Positions 30,663 through 39,740 are shown, counted from the stretch's first letter. The stretch is DNA of 64,000 bases from Nitrospirota bacterium (GCA_016215155.1 JACRLQ010000008.1:702-64701); one strand, 5' to 3'. Notes: a model not told the origin generated them from the sequence alone. Made by a program: numbers and translations.

Positions 30663-33284
30663 ATGCAGATCATAACCACACATATAAACGCGGACTTTGA
30701 CGCCTTCGCCTCGATGGTTGCCGCCCGGAAAATCTATCCCGAGGCATCGCTGGTATTTTCAGGGTCCCAGGAGAGAAACCTCCGCGACTTCATAGAGGTA
30801 TTCCAGCCTCCCGGGATCAGGAGGATAAAAGACATCTCAATAAAAGACATAACCAGGCTGGTCATTGTAGACACCAAACAGGCGGGGAGGATCGGCCCGC
30901 TTTCACAGGCGCTCTCCAACAGTAACATCAGCGTCCATATATATGATCACCATCCGGTGGAGGCCGGGGACATACGGGGCGAAATAGAAGTAGTCGAGGA
31001 GGTGGGGGCCACTGCCACGATATTTACTGAATTACTCAAAGACAAGAAGATCCAGCCCTCTCCGATCGAGGCGACACTTCTGGCCCTGGGGATTTACGAG
31101 GAAACGGGGTCTCTTCTTTTCCCGTCCACGTCCGAGAGGGACGTCCTGGCGGTCGCGCATCTGATTAAAAAGGGCGCTAACCTCAATATCGTTTCTAATT
31201 ATCTCTCGATGGACCTCAGCATCGAAGAGCTTGAACTCCTCAATGAACTGATTAAATCCTCAAGCGAAATATTACTGCACGGCATAAGGCTGACGATAAC
31301 CAGGGCATCGAGGGACTCCTATTTCGGGGATGCCGCGCATCTTGCCCATAAGATCCTTGATATGGAGGACGTCGACGCAGTGGCGCTGCTCCTCGATATG
31401 GGAGGAAAGATCCTTATAGTCCTCCGCTCCAGGGCGCCTGAACTGAATGTTGCCGAACTTGCCAAGGAATTCGGAGGCGGGGGACATCCCGCTGCCGCGT
31501 CTGCCACAATCCGCGAGGCCTCCCTCGACGTCGTAGCGGACACGATCAAAGCTCTCCTTCCGAAGCATGTCAAACAGGGCAAGACCGCATCCGATATACT
31601 GACCAGTCCGGTCATATCCATCGAGTCAACAGGCACCATCAAGGAGGCCGAGACCACGATGACGCGCTTTGGGGTAAATGTTCTGCCTGTTCTTAAAAGC
31701 GGCAAATACATCGGACAGATATCCAGGGAGGTCGTGGAAAAGGCGATTTTCCACGGCTTTAAACAGAACCGGTGTACGGACTTCGCGACTTCCGACGCGC
31801 TGACCGTCGGGGCCGACACCCCGATAAGGGAGATCGAGGCGCTGATGATCGAACATAACCAGCGGTTCCTTCCCGTGATGAAAGACGGCAATATCATCGG
31901 GGCGATCACCCGGACGGACCTGCTTAGGGTCATGTACGAAGACCTCCTGAGGAAACGGCATCTTGACAGAGAAGACATGACCGAAAGGACCTCCCCCGGA
32001 AGGAACCTGTCTTCATGGCTTAAAGAAAAATTCCCGAGGGAGGGCTATGAAGCGCTCAGGACCGCCGGGGAGATAGCCGACAAAACAGGGTATAACGCCT
32101 ATCTGGTGGGAGGGTCTGTAAGAGACCTTCTGCTGGGCGAGGGGAGCCTCGACCTGGATATCGTCATAGAGGGCGACGGGATACGTTTCGCGAGGGAGCT
32201 CTGTGAAGAACTGGGCGGAAAGATGAGGCAGCATGAACGTTTCGGCACGGCGACGATAAGCCTCGAAAATCTCAAGATAGACATAGCCACCGCCCGGACC
32301 GAGTATTATGAATCGCCCGCCGCCCTTCCGACCGTCCAGACTTCCTCTATAAAAAAGGACCTCTACAGGCGGGATTTTACGATCAACACGCTCGCTATAA
32401 AATTGAACCATAAGGACTTCGGCCAGCTCATCGATTTCTTCGGGGGGCAGCGCGACATTCGGGAAAAAACGATCAGGGTGCTCCATAACCTCAGTTGCGT
32501 CGAGGACCCCACACGGGCCTTCAGGGCTGTGAGGTTCGCGGAGAGGTTCGGCTTCAGGATCAGCAAACATACCGAAAACCTCATCAAGTCGGCCATCCAG
32601 ATGGACCTCTTCAAGAGACTCTCGGGGTTCAGACTTTACGAAGAACTCGTGCTGGCCTTCAAGGAAACCAACCCTTCAAAGACACTCCAGAGGCTTTCGA
32701 AACTCAAACTTCTCACTGTTATCCACCCGGCTCTGGAATTCAGCGAAAGGCTCGAAGAGAAGTTCAAATCGATCGGCGAGACCCTTGCCTGGTATAACCT
32801 CCTTTATCTGGACGAAAAGGCCGATATGGCCGTGCTCCACCTGATGACCCTGCTGTCTGAACTGGGAGACGCCGACAAAAAAGAGACCCTCGACCGCCTG
32901 GCCGCTCCTCCAAAAACCAGGTCCCTGATTCTGAAAAGCTCGGCAGGGTCATCGTACATACTGAGCAGGCTGCCGCTTAAGGACCCCGCGGAACTTTACC
33001 ACCTCCTTTGGGGCCATGATATCGAGACCCTGCTTTTTACCATGGCCGTCACCTCCGACGCGAGAAAAAAGAAGAATATCTCTCACTATATCGTTGAACT
33101 TAAAAAGATACGGCCCGCCTTAAAGGGCAGCGGCCTCAGAAAACTGGGCATCCCCCAGGGACCGGTCTATTCGAAGATCTTCGGCGCGCTGCTTGACGAA
33201 AGACTGAGGGGCCGCCTCAAGACCGAAGAGGACGAGCGGAAGTACGTAATAAAACATTTTGTCAAAGCCGGGGAAGTCCGATAG
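30663..33284 (+). CDS. DHH phosphoesterase-CBS-tRNA nucleotidyltransferase fusion
   Basis: 873 residues from the ATG at 30663; an upstream ATG at 30543 lies inside the preceding GGDEF gene and adds a non-family tail. Residues 1-310 are a DHH/DHHA1 domain (HINADFDAFASMVAA, VIVDTKQ, YDHHPVE, FGGGGHPAAAS). Two CBS repeats follow (about 320-440), then a class II poly(A)/CCA polymerase head from about 470 (LVGGSVRDLLLGEGSLDLDIVIEGDG with the D-x-D catalytic pair) and RNA-binding helices. This fusion is known in several phyla; it would add A or CCA to tRNA 3' ends. The DHH part suggests oligonucleotide or cyclic dinucleotide cleavage. Confidence 0.93.
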   Translation: MQIITTHINADFDAFASMVAARKIYPEASLVFSGSQERNLRDFIEVFQPPGIRRIKDISIKDITRLVIVDTKQAGRIGPLSQALSNSNISVHIYDHHPVEAGDIRGEIEVVEEVGATATIFTELLKDKKIQPSPIEATLLALGIYEETGSLLFPSTSERDVLAVAHLIKKGANLNIVSNYLSMDLSIEELELLNELIKSSSEILLHGIRLTITRASRDSYFGDAAHLAHKILDMEDVDAVALLLDMGGKILIVLRSRAPELNVAELAKEFGGGGHPAAASATIREASLDVVADTIKALLPKHVKQGKTASDILTSPVISIESTGTIKEAETTMTRFGVNVLPVLKSGKYIGQISREVVEKAIFHGFKQNRCTDFATSDALTVGADTPIREIEALMIEHNQRFLPVMKDGNIIGAITRTDLLRVMYEDLLRKRHLDREDMTERTSPGRNLSSWLKEKFPREGYEALRTAGEIADKTGYNAYLVGGSVRDLLLGEGSLDLDIVIEGDGIRFARELCEELGGKMRQHERFGTATISLENLKIDIATARTEYYESPAALPTVQTSSIKKDLYRRDFTINTLAIKLNHKDFGQLIDFFGGQRDIREKTIRVLHNLSCVEDPTRAFRAVRFAERFGFRISKHTENLIKSAIQMDLFKRLSGFRLYEELVLAFKETNPSKTLQRLSKLKLLTVIHPALEFSERLEEKFKSIGETLAWYNLLYLDEKADMAVLHLMTLLSELGDADKKETLDRLAAPPKTRSLILKSSAGSSYILSRLPLKDPAELYHLLWGHDIETLLFTMAVTSDARKKKNISHYIVELKKIRPALKGSGLRKLGIPQGPVYSKIFGALLDERLRGRLKTEEDERKYVIKHFVKAGEVR

Positions 33285-33362
33285 AGAAATAAAACAGGAC
33301 AGCATCGGGTCATACGAAGAAGACCGGTCAAAACCTCAACAAACAGTGACTTTGAATATGGA

Positions 33363-33402
33363 AGGGCCGGGTTCTGCCGCATTACAGGCAAAACCCGGCC
33401 CT
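33363..33402. terminator. Long hairpin between convergent genes
   Basis: GGGCCGGGTT pairs with AACCCGGCCC across an 18-base loop. It lies between the tRNA nucleotidyltransferase (plus) and the helicase (minus) genes. T-runs on either side are weak (CTTCTC on plus), so it may be a bidirectional terminator or an RNA-end stabiliser. Confidence 0.5.
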
Positions 33403-33420
33403 TCTCAATTAATAAAGAGT

Positions 33421-34797
33421 CTAAAGAGTCTTAACCTGACGGTTTGTATCGTAGCTGTGCGGCCGGCTCCTGTTGGCTGATGGGCCTGAAGAAGGCCTTG
33501 GCGCTGTTCCCCTATAACCGCCGGATGTGCGTGCGGGCTGCGGCTGAGGGCCTTTCTTATAAGGGTCAGCCGAAGCGGTGCGCGGCCTGGTCGAGGGTTC
33601 CGTTTTTTTCGGCTGCCTGCTTCCGTGCTGCTCGCGGGGCGGACGCTCGAATTCAGTGTCTCTCCTTGGAGAGGCCGCGCTGTAGTCAAAACCTTCGACC
33701 GTGCGGCGCTCGATTGCGCTGCCAAGGACGCTCTCGATAGAGCGGATCATGTCCTTGTCCTCGCCGGTCACGAGGGTATAGGCGTCTCCGGTCTTTGCGG
33801 CGCGGCCTGTACGGCCTATCCGGTGAGTGTATGCGTCGGTGGTATTGGGGATGTCATAGTTGATTACATGCGAAATCTGGGACACGTCGATCCCGCGCGC
33901 CGCTATATCGGTCGCCACGAGGACCTGAAACGTCCCGTTTCTGAAACCGCTCATTGCGGCCTGCCTCCGGGGCTGAGACAGGTTGCCCTGAAGGGATGTC
34001 GTCTTATAACCGGCCTTGTCAAGCTGCTCGGCAAGGCGCTTGGCCCTGTGCTTTGTGCGGGTGAATATCAGCACCGATTCGGTGTCCGTATGCTTCAGCA
34101 GGTTAAGCAGCAGGGGCGTTTTCAGATGAGGAGAAACCGGGTAGAGCGCGTGGCTGACGGTCACTGCGGGGACGCTTGAACTCACATCCAGAGTGACCGG
34201 TTCGTTCAGACAGTCATTGGCCAGATGACGTATCTCTTTGGGCATGGTGGCCGAAAAAAGCAGCGTCTGCCTCTGCTTCGGGAGGTGCTTAAGAATGCGC
34301 CTGATCGTTGGGAAAAACCCCATGTCGAACATGTGGTCCGCCTCGTCAAGGACCAGCACCTCCATTTTGGAGAGGTCTATCGTCCTCTGCTCTATATGGT
34401 CCAAAAGCCTGCCGGGACATGCAACGACGATCTCGGCGCCTCGTCTGAGCTTTTCAGCCTGCGGATTGAAGGCCACTCCGCCGTATATAGTCATGCTCCT
34501 GAGGCGTGTCTTTTTCCCGAGAAGGCCGAAAGACTCATGGATCTGTTCCGCGAGTTCCCGTGTCGGCGCGATAACAAGGGCGCGGACGTAACCGCGGCCG
34601 CCTGTCATAAGTTGATGCAGTATAGGCAGCGCAAAGGCAGCGGTCTTGCCGGTGCCGGTCTGTGCCAGCCCCATTACGTCGCGGCCCTGAAGGACGGGCG
34701 GGATGGCCTGCACCTGGATCGTGGTGGGTGTTTCGTAGCCGGCTGCTGTTACACCCGCGGCGACATCGGGGTGAAAATTAAATTTCTGAAATTCCAT
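33421..34797 (-). CDS. DEAD-box ATP-dependent RNA helicase, RhlE-like
   Basis: 458 residues. Motifs: Q-motif region (GYETPTTIQVQAIP), Walker A AQTGTGKTAAF, PTRELAEQI, VLDEADHMFDMGF, FSATMP, ARGIDVSQISHVINYD and HRIGRTGRA. The C-terminal 80 residues are a basic, Arg/Pro/Gln-rich tail likely to bind RNA non-specifically. The upstream leader holds a promoter, an intrinsic terminator and a competing pairing, which suggests attenuation control. It is one of two DEAD-box helicases in the window (the other is at 49332-50699). Confidence 0.95.
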   Translation of the reverse strand: MEFQKFNFHPDVAAGVTAAGYETPTTIQVQAIPPVLQGRDVMGLAQTGTGKTAAFALPILHQLMTGGRGYVRALVIAPTRELAEQIHESFGLLGKKTRLRSMTIYGGVAFNPQAEKLRRGAEIVVACPGRLLDHIEQRTIDLSKMEVLVLDEADHMFDMGFFPTIRRILKHLPKQRQTLLFSATMPKEIRHLANDCLNEPVTLDVSSSVPAVTVSHALYPVSPHLKTPLLLNLLKHTDTESVLIFTRTKHRAKRLAEQLDKAGYKTTSLQGNLSQPRRQAAMSGFRNGTFQVLVATDIAARGIDVSQISHVINYDIPNTTDAYTHRIGRTGRAAKTGDAYTLVTGEDKDMIRSIESVLGSAIERRTVEGFDYSAASPRRDTEFERPPREQHGSRQPKKTEPSTRPRTASADPYKKGPQPQPARTSGGYRGTAPRPSSGPSANRSRPHSYDTNRQVKTL

Positions 34798-34823
34798 AAA
34801 CTCCTTTTTCTGCTGGAAGGTAT

Positions 34824-34851
34824 AAAAAAAGCCCCGGATGTATTCCGGGGC
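34824..34851 (-). terminator. Attenuator terminator in the leader of the helicase gene
   Basis: On the minus strand GCCCCGGAA...ATCCGGGGC (34831-34851) forms an 8-9 bp GC hairpin followed by seven T residues (34824-34830). It lies 27 bases upstream of the helicase start codon, downstream of a predicted promoter, so it would end transcription before the gene. CCCGGAT at 34875-34881 on the same strand can pair with ATCCGGG of the 3' arm as an antiterminator. Confidence 0.75.
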
Positions 34852-34905
34852 CTCTTACAATAACGTTGTCTTTTATCCGGGTACAGCAGTTGTGTTTGAT
34901 AGTTA

Positions 34906-34935
34906 AGGATATCAGCTCAGGGCATCCCCTGTCAA
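34906..34935 (-). promoter_or_regulatory. Predicted promoter for the helicase leader
   Basis: Minus strand TTGACA (34930-34935), 18-bp spacer, TATCCT (34906-34911). A start near 34899 would give a leader of about 100 bases containing the antiterminator and terminator segments. Confidence 0.55.
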
Positions 34936-34985
34936 GGTAAAAGGTTTTAAGCCGGCATCGGTCCTGGACGCCCTGAAATTATTTA

Positions 34986-35015
34986 TTGCTCTATTTGACG
35001 GTCAGAGCGTATAAT
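34986..35015 (+). promoter_or_regulatory. Predicted promoter for the cyclic-nucleotide-binding/cytochrome operon
   Basis: TTGCTC (34986-34991), 18-bp spacer, consensus TATAAT (35010-35015). It lies about 85 bases before the start codon at 35102. Confidence 0.5.
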
Positions 35016-35101
35016 TTTCTATCATTGTCTGAAATATAACGGAGACGACGGGGTAACAAAATCGTCTTTTTTCGAAAATGACTAAATTAGGGGGGACGAA
35101 C

Positions 35102-36184
35102 ATGGAAATTCATTCTTCAGATTTGAGAAAGTACAGTTATTTTTCGAGCCTTTCCGGCTCCGCGGTGGAATCTCTTGCGCAAAGGATCGAGACTGTGGAT
35201 TTTCCCGCGGGGACTGTAATCGTAGAGGAAGGTACTATTGGCGATTCCTTTTATTTTGTTAAAGAGGGGCAGCTTGAGGTGAGCAAAAAGAGCAAATCCG
35301 GTCAGGACGCAAAACTCTCCGTCATAGGCAGCGGGCAGGGGTTTGGAGACATGGCGCTTCTGACCTGCTCGGTCAGGTCAAGTTCCGTGCATGCGATAAC
35401 GGATGTAACGCTTTTGCGGCTTTCCAAAAAAGACTTTGACGATATCATCCTCCACGATTCCGCATTCAGGGAGAGGCTCCAAAAAAGGGCTGAAGACTAT
35501 TCCCACCTAAATAGCATAAAAACTCTCCAGCCGTTTCAGCTGCTGGAACCCGAAAAAATGTGCGCCCTGATCGAAAAGATGACCGAAAAGACTTTCGCCC
35601 CCGGCGAAAATATCATTGTGCAGGGTGAAAAAGGTGACAATTACTATATCATCAAATCCGGCAGTGTCTCGGTGCTGAAAAAAAATAAAGACGGGGAGGG
35701 GCATCAGCGGATAGCATTGCTTTCGGAAGGCGAGGCCTTCGGCGAAGAGGCCCTTATCAGGGACGACCCGCGAAACGCGACCTGTCGCGCGGAACAGCAG
35801 ACCACGGTGCTGGTCTTGAGCAAATCGGACTTTTCAACCATTGTCAAGACGTCTTTCCTCGACAACATATTCCCCGAAGACATTACGCTCGATACGTACC
35901 TGGATGAATACGTGATAATTGACGCGAGGATCCCGGCTGAATATGAGGAAGAACATATTTATGGCGCGATCAACATACCTGTAGAAAGACTGCGCGGTGA
36001 ATGCACGGGATTTGACCGTTCAAAAAAATATATTACTTACTGCCTCAACGATTCAAGGGGCATGGTTGCGGCCTTTCTCCTTAAAAACCGGGGGTTCGAT
36101 GCCCAGTGCCTCAGGGGCGGAGTCAGCGGATGGGAGGGGAGGCTCGTCACCGGGTCAACGGGTGTGCACCTTCCCGAGGGCTGA
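35102..36184 (+). CDS. Double cyclic-nucleotide-binding domain protein with C-terminal rhodanese domain
   Basis: 360 residues from the ATG at 35102, which has TTAGGGGGG about 7 bases upstream (a frame-compatible ATG at 35078 lacks one). Two CNB/CAP-type barrels occupy about 10-125 and 140-260, each with the phosphate-binding-cassette-like turn (GFGDMALL and AFGEEALI...DPRNATCRA). There is no helix-turn-helix, so it is not a CRP-type regulator. Residues about 270-350 are a rhodanese domain (VIIDARIPAEYEEEHIYGAINIP) with a candidate active Cys in YCLNDSRG. Its stop overlaps the ATG of the next gene by one base. It may link cyclic nucleotide signals to sulfur or persulfide chemistry. Confidence 0.85.
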   Translation: MEIHSSDLRKYSYFSSLSGSAVESLAQRIETVDFPAGTVIVEEGTIGDSFYFVKEGQLEVSKKSKSGQDAKLSVIGSGQGFGDMALLTCSVRSSSVHAITDVTLLRLSKKDFDDIILHDSAFRERLQKRAEDYSHLNSIKTLQPFQLLEPEKMCALIEKMTEKTFAPGENIIVQGEKGDNYYIIKSGSVSVLKKNKDGEGHQRIALLSEGEAFGEEALIRDDPRNATCRAEQQTTVLVLSKSDFSTIVKTSFLDNIFPEDITLDTYLDEYVIIDARIPAEYEEEHIYGAINIPVERLRGECTGFDRSKKYITYCLNDSRGMVAAFLLKNRGFDAQCLRGGVSGWEGRLVTGSTGVHLPEG

Positions 36185-37362
36185 TGAAAGCTGTTTTTTG
36201 TATTTTGGCAATTATTGTTTCAGCCATTGTTTCCGCCTCTTCAGGTTCCTGCGCCGAGGACCGCATACCTTCTGTGTACAGTCCCGTCAAGGTCGACTCC
36301 GGGGTAGCGCCGGAGTCCGGCAGGGTGTCATGGCATAACGACAATACACGTATTGCGTACATCAGTGATGCGGCGTATATTTATGACACGCGCACCGGGG
36401 CCGCAAGGCCTCTCGACATAGCCGGTCCTCATTATCTGTCATGGGCCGGGGACAACCACCTGGTTGTCCTTTACCGGGAAGAGGGCAGGAAGGCCATGTG
36501 TCTAGTCGATGCGCGGGACCTTTCAATCAGAAAATTGCCGGTCGATATCGAGCCGGATGCGGTTTTCCCCGTCAAAGAAGGCGCAGGGCTGCTTATATTC
36601 TCGTCAAAAATATCGGCCCGGGCATTATGGGCGGACTATCATTTCGCCCTTGCCCGCTATGATATAAGTTCAGGATCGGCAAAAAAAATCTACGAGGCTA
36701 CCGTCAGACTCCCTGTGAGAAACGCCCGTCCGGAGGATTTGAAAGGACTGGTGCAGCCTGACATGAATCCCTTTGATTTCACTGCGCTTCTAATGGAGGC
36801 CGTAAAACCTCCGGTTGTGCAGCCTTATGTAAAGATTGTATCGGTCGATTATATTACGGGGAAGGCGAATGTCATAGGAGAGATGCATCACAGGGGCATT
36901 TCCGTCTCGGGCAGTTGGTCCCCAGACGGAAGGAGGTTCGCCTTCGGGGACGAGACCGGTCTTCTGAAGATTTACGACCTAAATAGCGGTGAGATTTCAG
37001 ACACCGGACATGATATCAGGGGCAGGAGACCTTCCTGGAATCCCGAAGGCAGCCAGATATTTTACGGGGGTCATGTTGTTACCAGGGGCGTAAAAGACGC
37101 GGAGATGCTGGTCCCGGACGGCGCATCGAGTATCGGGATATGGTCCCCTGACGGGACCGGCCTGGCGCTTATTTCCTCCGACGGGCTCCGCATCCTCAGG
37201 AATTTCAGGCCGTCATTTGTTCCGCCTGACGGAAGAGTGGACAAGACGCTCAAGGCGAAGCTGCTTCTTCTTAAGGAGATTTATGCCGAAGGACTGATTA
37301 CGGGAAGTGAGTATGAAAAGAGGTATAAAAAACTGATGTCCGAAACAAAGGAGCTCAGGTGA
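36184..37362 (+). CDS. Secreted beta-propeller (TolB/PD40-like) protein with SHOCT-like tail
   Basis: 392 residues from the ATG at 36184. Signal peptide about 1-24 (ends SSGSCAED). Several PD40-type repeats are visible: VSWHNDNTRIAYISD, GSWSPDGRRFAFGDE, PSWNPEGSQIFYGG and GIWSPDGTGLALISSDG, giving a probable six- or seven-bladed propeller. The last 35 residues (KLLLLKEIYAEGLITGSEYE...) resemble the SHOCT motif, a short C-terminal oligomerisation module. It sits between the CNB-rhodanese and cytochrome genes with overlapping stops and starts, so it is probably a periplasmic partner of the cytochrome. Confidence 0.75.
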   Translation: MKAVFCILAIIVSAIVSASSGSCAEDRIPSVYSPVKVDSGVAPESGRVSWHNDNTRIAYISDAAYIYDTRTGAARPLDIAGPHYLSWAGDNHLVVLYREEGRKAMCLVDARDLSIRKLPVDIEPDAVFPVKEGAGLLIFSSKISARALWADYHFALARYDISSGSAKKIYEATVRLPVRNARPEDLKGLVQPDMNPFDFTALLMEAVKPPVVQPYVKIVSVDYITGKANVIGEMHHRGISVSGSWSPDGRRFAFGDETGLLKIYDLNSGEISDTGHDIRGRRPSWNPEGSQIFYGGHVVTRGVKDAEMLVPDGASSIGIWSPDGTGLALISSDGLRILRNFRPSFVPPDGRVDKTLKAKLLLLKEIYAEGLITGSEYEKRYKKLMSETKELR

Positions 37363-38675
37363 CGCGTCTCGTTTATTTTTTTTTAGCAATACTCTGCCTG
37401 TCTGTTTTATGTATGGGGTCAGCCAAGGCTGAGGATGCCTGCCTTCCTTGTCATGAAAAAAATACTCCCTGGGCCGTCATTCACTGGAAAGAGAGCGTCC
37501 ATTTCGAAAAAAATGTCGGCTGTTCCGATTGTCACGGCCATGATATCGAGGCGAACCATAGGCGTGAGGTCACGGTGGATGCCGAAAAATGTGGCCACTG
37601 CCATAAAAAGGCCCTCTCCGAACACAATCTGAGCAGGCACTCCAGGGGGCTTAAAACCGGGCGGGGCTGCACAAGAAATCTGAAGGAAATGGAGGGGCAG
37701 AAAAAGAGCTGTTCTTTATGTCACGCCCCGGGCTCAACCAGGCCTTTTGATAATACCGAATGCGCCATGTTTCTTGCCCAGACAAAAGAGATGCAGAGCC
37801 ACGGCTGCGGCTCCTGCCACAGGGTCGAAAACAGGTGCGACACCTGCCATACAAAACACGGCACCAATCTGTCTCTGGCCGGTTCCCCCGGCGCCTGCGG
37901 GACATGTCATATGGGACCTGACCATGCGCAGTACGAGATGTGGGACCTGTCCTCGCACGGGGTGATATATAAGGTAAGGGGCGCAAAGGAAGGACCGTCC
38001 TGTACCACCTGCCATATGCACAATGGTTCCCATAATGTAAGCGGGGGAATAGCCTCAAGTCTTCCCGGGACCCTGCCGGAGCTGAGAAAACAGGAGCGGG
38101 ACCATATGATCGGCATCTGCTCGGGCTGCCATTCCTCCGGTTTTGCCTCCAGAAACCTTGCCGAGGCGGACAGGATCGAAGAACAGAGCAGGAAGATCGT
38201 CGAGGAGGGGCGCATCATTGTGGAGGAACTTCAGAAGGAAAACCTTCTTCTGCCCAGCCCCTCCGAAAGGCCCGCCCATCCGCTGTTCGGGAAAAATTTT
38301 GTTATAGGGCCCCACATGCTTTATGAGGACCTCTCGCGTCCCGAGAGCCTTTTTTTCAGGATGAAACAGTTTTACTACATGAACGCAGCAAAAGGCGCAT
38401 TTCACCAGAACCCCGATTATACCCACTGGTACGGAAACGCCCCGCTTAAGTTGGCCCTGTCTGAACTTAAAAGCGAGGCCGCGTTACTAAGACGTGTAAA
38501 AACCCTTAAGGACCGTCTCGACAATATCATGCGTTTCAGGGAGACTGAAAAAGACGACGCGGGCGGGACAAAAAAGATTTTAAGAGAGCTCAATGAGCGG
38601 AGGCTGAGGGGGGACATCTCCGAGAAGGAATATGACGAACTGAAAAACAGGGTCCTTGACGAAAAAGGGCTATAG
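37359..38675 (+). CDS. Nine-haem HAO-like c-type cytochrome
   Basis: 438 residues from a GTG that overlaps the previous stop. Signal peptide about 1-24. Nine CxxCH motifs at 28, 55, 78, 118, 150, 160, 180, 215 and 254. CGTCHMGPDHAQYEMWDLSSHGVIY matches the hydroxylamine oxidoreductase (HAO) octahaem family, including the Asp-His pair of the active-site pocket. The C-terminal helical part has FHQNPDYTHWYG, also family-like. By family it could oxidise hydroxylamine or hydrazine, or reduce nitrite or hydroxylamine; I cannot decide whether the P460 cross-linking Tyr is present. It has one more haem motif than the usual eight. The end (LRELNERRLRGDISEKEYDE) is SHOCT-like, as in the preceding protein. 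Confidence 0.85.
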   Translation: MTRLVYFFLAILCLSVLCMGSAKAEDACLPCHEKNTPWAVIHWKESVHFEKNVGCSDCHGHDIEANHRREVTVDAEKCGHCHKKALSEHNLSRHSRGLKTGRGCTRNLKEMEGQKKSCSLCHAPGSTRPFDNTECAMFLAQTKEMQSHGCGSCHRVENRCDTCHTKHGTNLSLAGSPGACGTCHMGPDHAQYEMWDLSSHGVIYKVRGAKEGPSCTTCHMHNGSHNVSGGIASSLPGTLPELRKQERDHMIGICSGCHSSGFASRNLAEADRIEEQSRKIVEEGRIIVEELQKENLLLPSPSERPAHPLFGKNFVIGPHMLYEDLSRPESLFFRMKQFYYMNAAKGAFHQNPDYTHWYGNAPLKLALSELKSEAALLRRVKTLKDRLDNIMRFRETEKDDAGGTKKILRELNERRLRGDISEKEYDELKNRVLDEKGL

Positions 38676-38713
38676 CTGAAAACCAGGGTTGCGGCCGGAG
38701 GAACTTGCGGGCT

Positions 38714-39304
38714 TTATGGGCCGAAAAACCATCTTTTCCAGTTCCAGAAGTGTATGAGCTTATGCGTGAAGGCAACATCCCTGACGTTTTCAGCAAGGTC
38801 CCTGATCTCCTGCCTGTTTTTTTCGATTTCCCTGAACTGGGACTTTTCCATGCCGCCCGACAGGATAAACTGACGTATCTTTTCAAGTTCTCCACTGTCG
38901 AGCCATATCCCGTGTCTCCCGCATTCATCGATAATCACCCCGGATATAAACCCGTAATTTTTCCTCACCATAAGCTTGCCGCATCTTACACACGGGATGT
39001 AGTCGATCCTGTCAGGGAGGCGCGGCCGGCTGTACTCGGCCGTGAGCTTTTCTTCACGATAGACGGTCGATTCAGCGGTGCAAACTTCAAACTCGCCGCG
39101 GTCAAGCCACAGACCGCCGCACTGAGGGCACATGTCTATCTCAATATCATTTTTGAGCCTGGACTCAAGCGGGGCCCCGCACCTGGGGCAGATCTGGCTC
39201 CCGCAGTTTTTCTCATCCCCCGTCCTGCCGCCGCAGAAAGGGCAGAGGGCGCTTTTAGAGTTTACATCTTTTCCGCATTGGGGGCATTTAACGAGTTCGT
39301 TCAT
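38714..39304 (-). CDS. Zinc-ribbon (TFIIB-type) protein
   Basis: 196 residues from the ATG at 39304. The frame runs further up to 39457, but the zinc-ribbon start MNELVKCPQCGKDV is the natural N-terminus. Four Cys-pair knuckles occur: CPQCG...CPFCG, CPRCG, CPQCGGLWLDRGEFE and CVRCGKLMVRKNYG...CGRHGIWLDSGELE. The CGGLWLD-x-GE pattern repeated twice is that of the zf-TFIIB family. The C-terminus is helical and ends with aromatic residues (FWNWKRWFFGP). Function unknown. Converges with the cytochrome gene. Confidence 0.8.
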   Translation of the reverse strand: MNELVKCPQCGKDVNSKSALCPFCGGRTGDEKNCGSQICPRCGAPLESRLKNDIEIDMCPQCGGLWLDRGEFEVCTAESTVYREEKLTAEYSRPRLPDRIDYIPCVRCGKLMVRKNYGFISGVIIDECGRHGIWLDSGELEKIRQFILSGGMEKSQFREIEKNRQEIRDLAENVRDVAFTHKLIHFWNWKRWFFGP

Positions 39305-39740
39305 TCGTGATATATACAATAAATGTATGAAGAGGGTCTTTTCAAGGCCGTCCGTGTTGCTTTCGGAAAAGAGAAACGCAGGCCCCGTCCGATGGGTATG
39401 CTCTCCAGTTGCGTAAAATCTTTCAATCGCAACGGACTGATCGGTCTTTTTAGTCACTGATCAGTTAGACAGGGGAGGAAGTAAAAAGTTCCCGGAGAAC
39501 TCAGGGAAGTCAGGAAGCGCGGAAGAAAAAATAGTGCGGAAGTACGCAAGCGCGAAAGTGCGGCAGTTAGGAAGCAAAACAAGAGGGAAACTCACAAGTT
39601 CGGATTTCCCATCTTCTGACTTTGTCCATTGGCCTCCTGACTTCCTGACTTCCGCGCTTCCTCACTATTTTCTGCAGGTTCTTTACAAATAAGTTTAATT
39701 GTTTTACGATATAGCTATCGATAAGATTATTGGAGGACGA
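39305..39740. repeat. Gene-free region with a GGAAG/CTTCC inverted repeat block
   Basis: From about 39475 to 39580 the plus strand carries GGAAG units (GGAAGTCAGGAAGCGCGGAA, then AATAGTGCGGAAG). From about 39625 to 39680 it carries the complementary CTTCC units, including CTTCCTGACTTCCGCGCTTC and CACTATTTTC, so the two halves form a modular inverted repeat. The structure and motif order are those of 850-1240. Bases 39305-39470 hold nothing I recognise. Confidence 0.55.

Noticed and set aside
35078-35101. Upstream start of the cyclic-nucleotide-binding gene
   Set aside because: The ATG at 35078 lacks a ribosome-binding site, whereas 35102 has TTAGGGGGG at good spacing.
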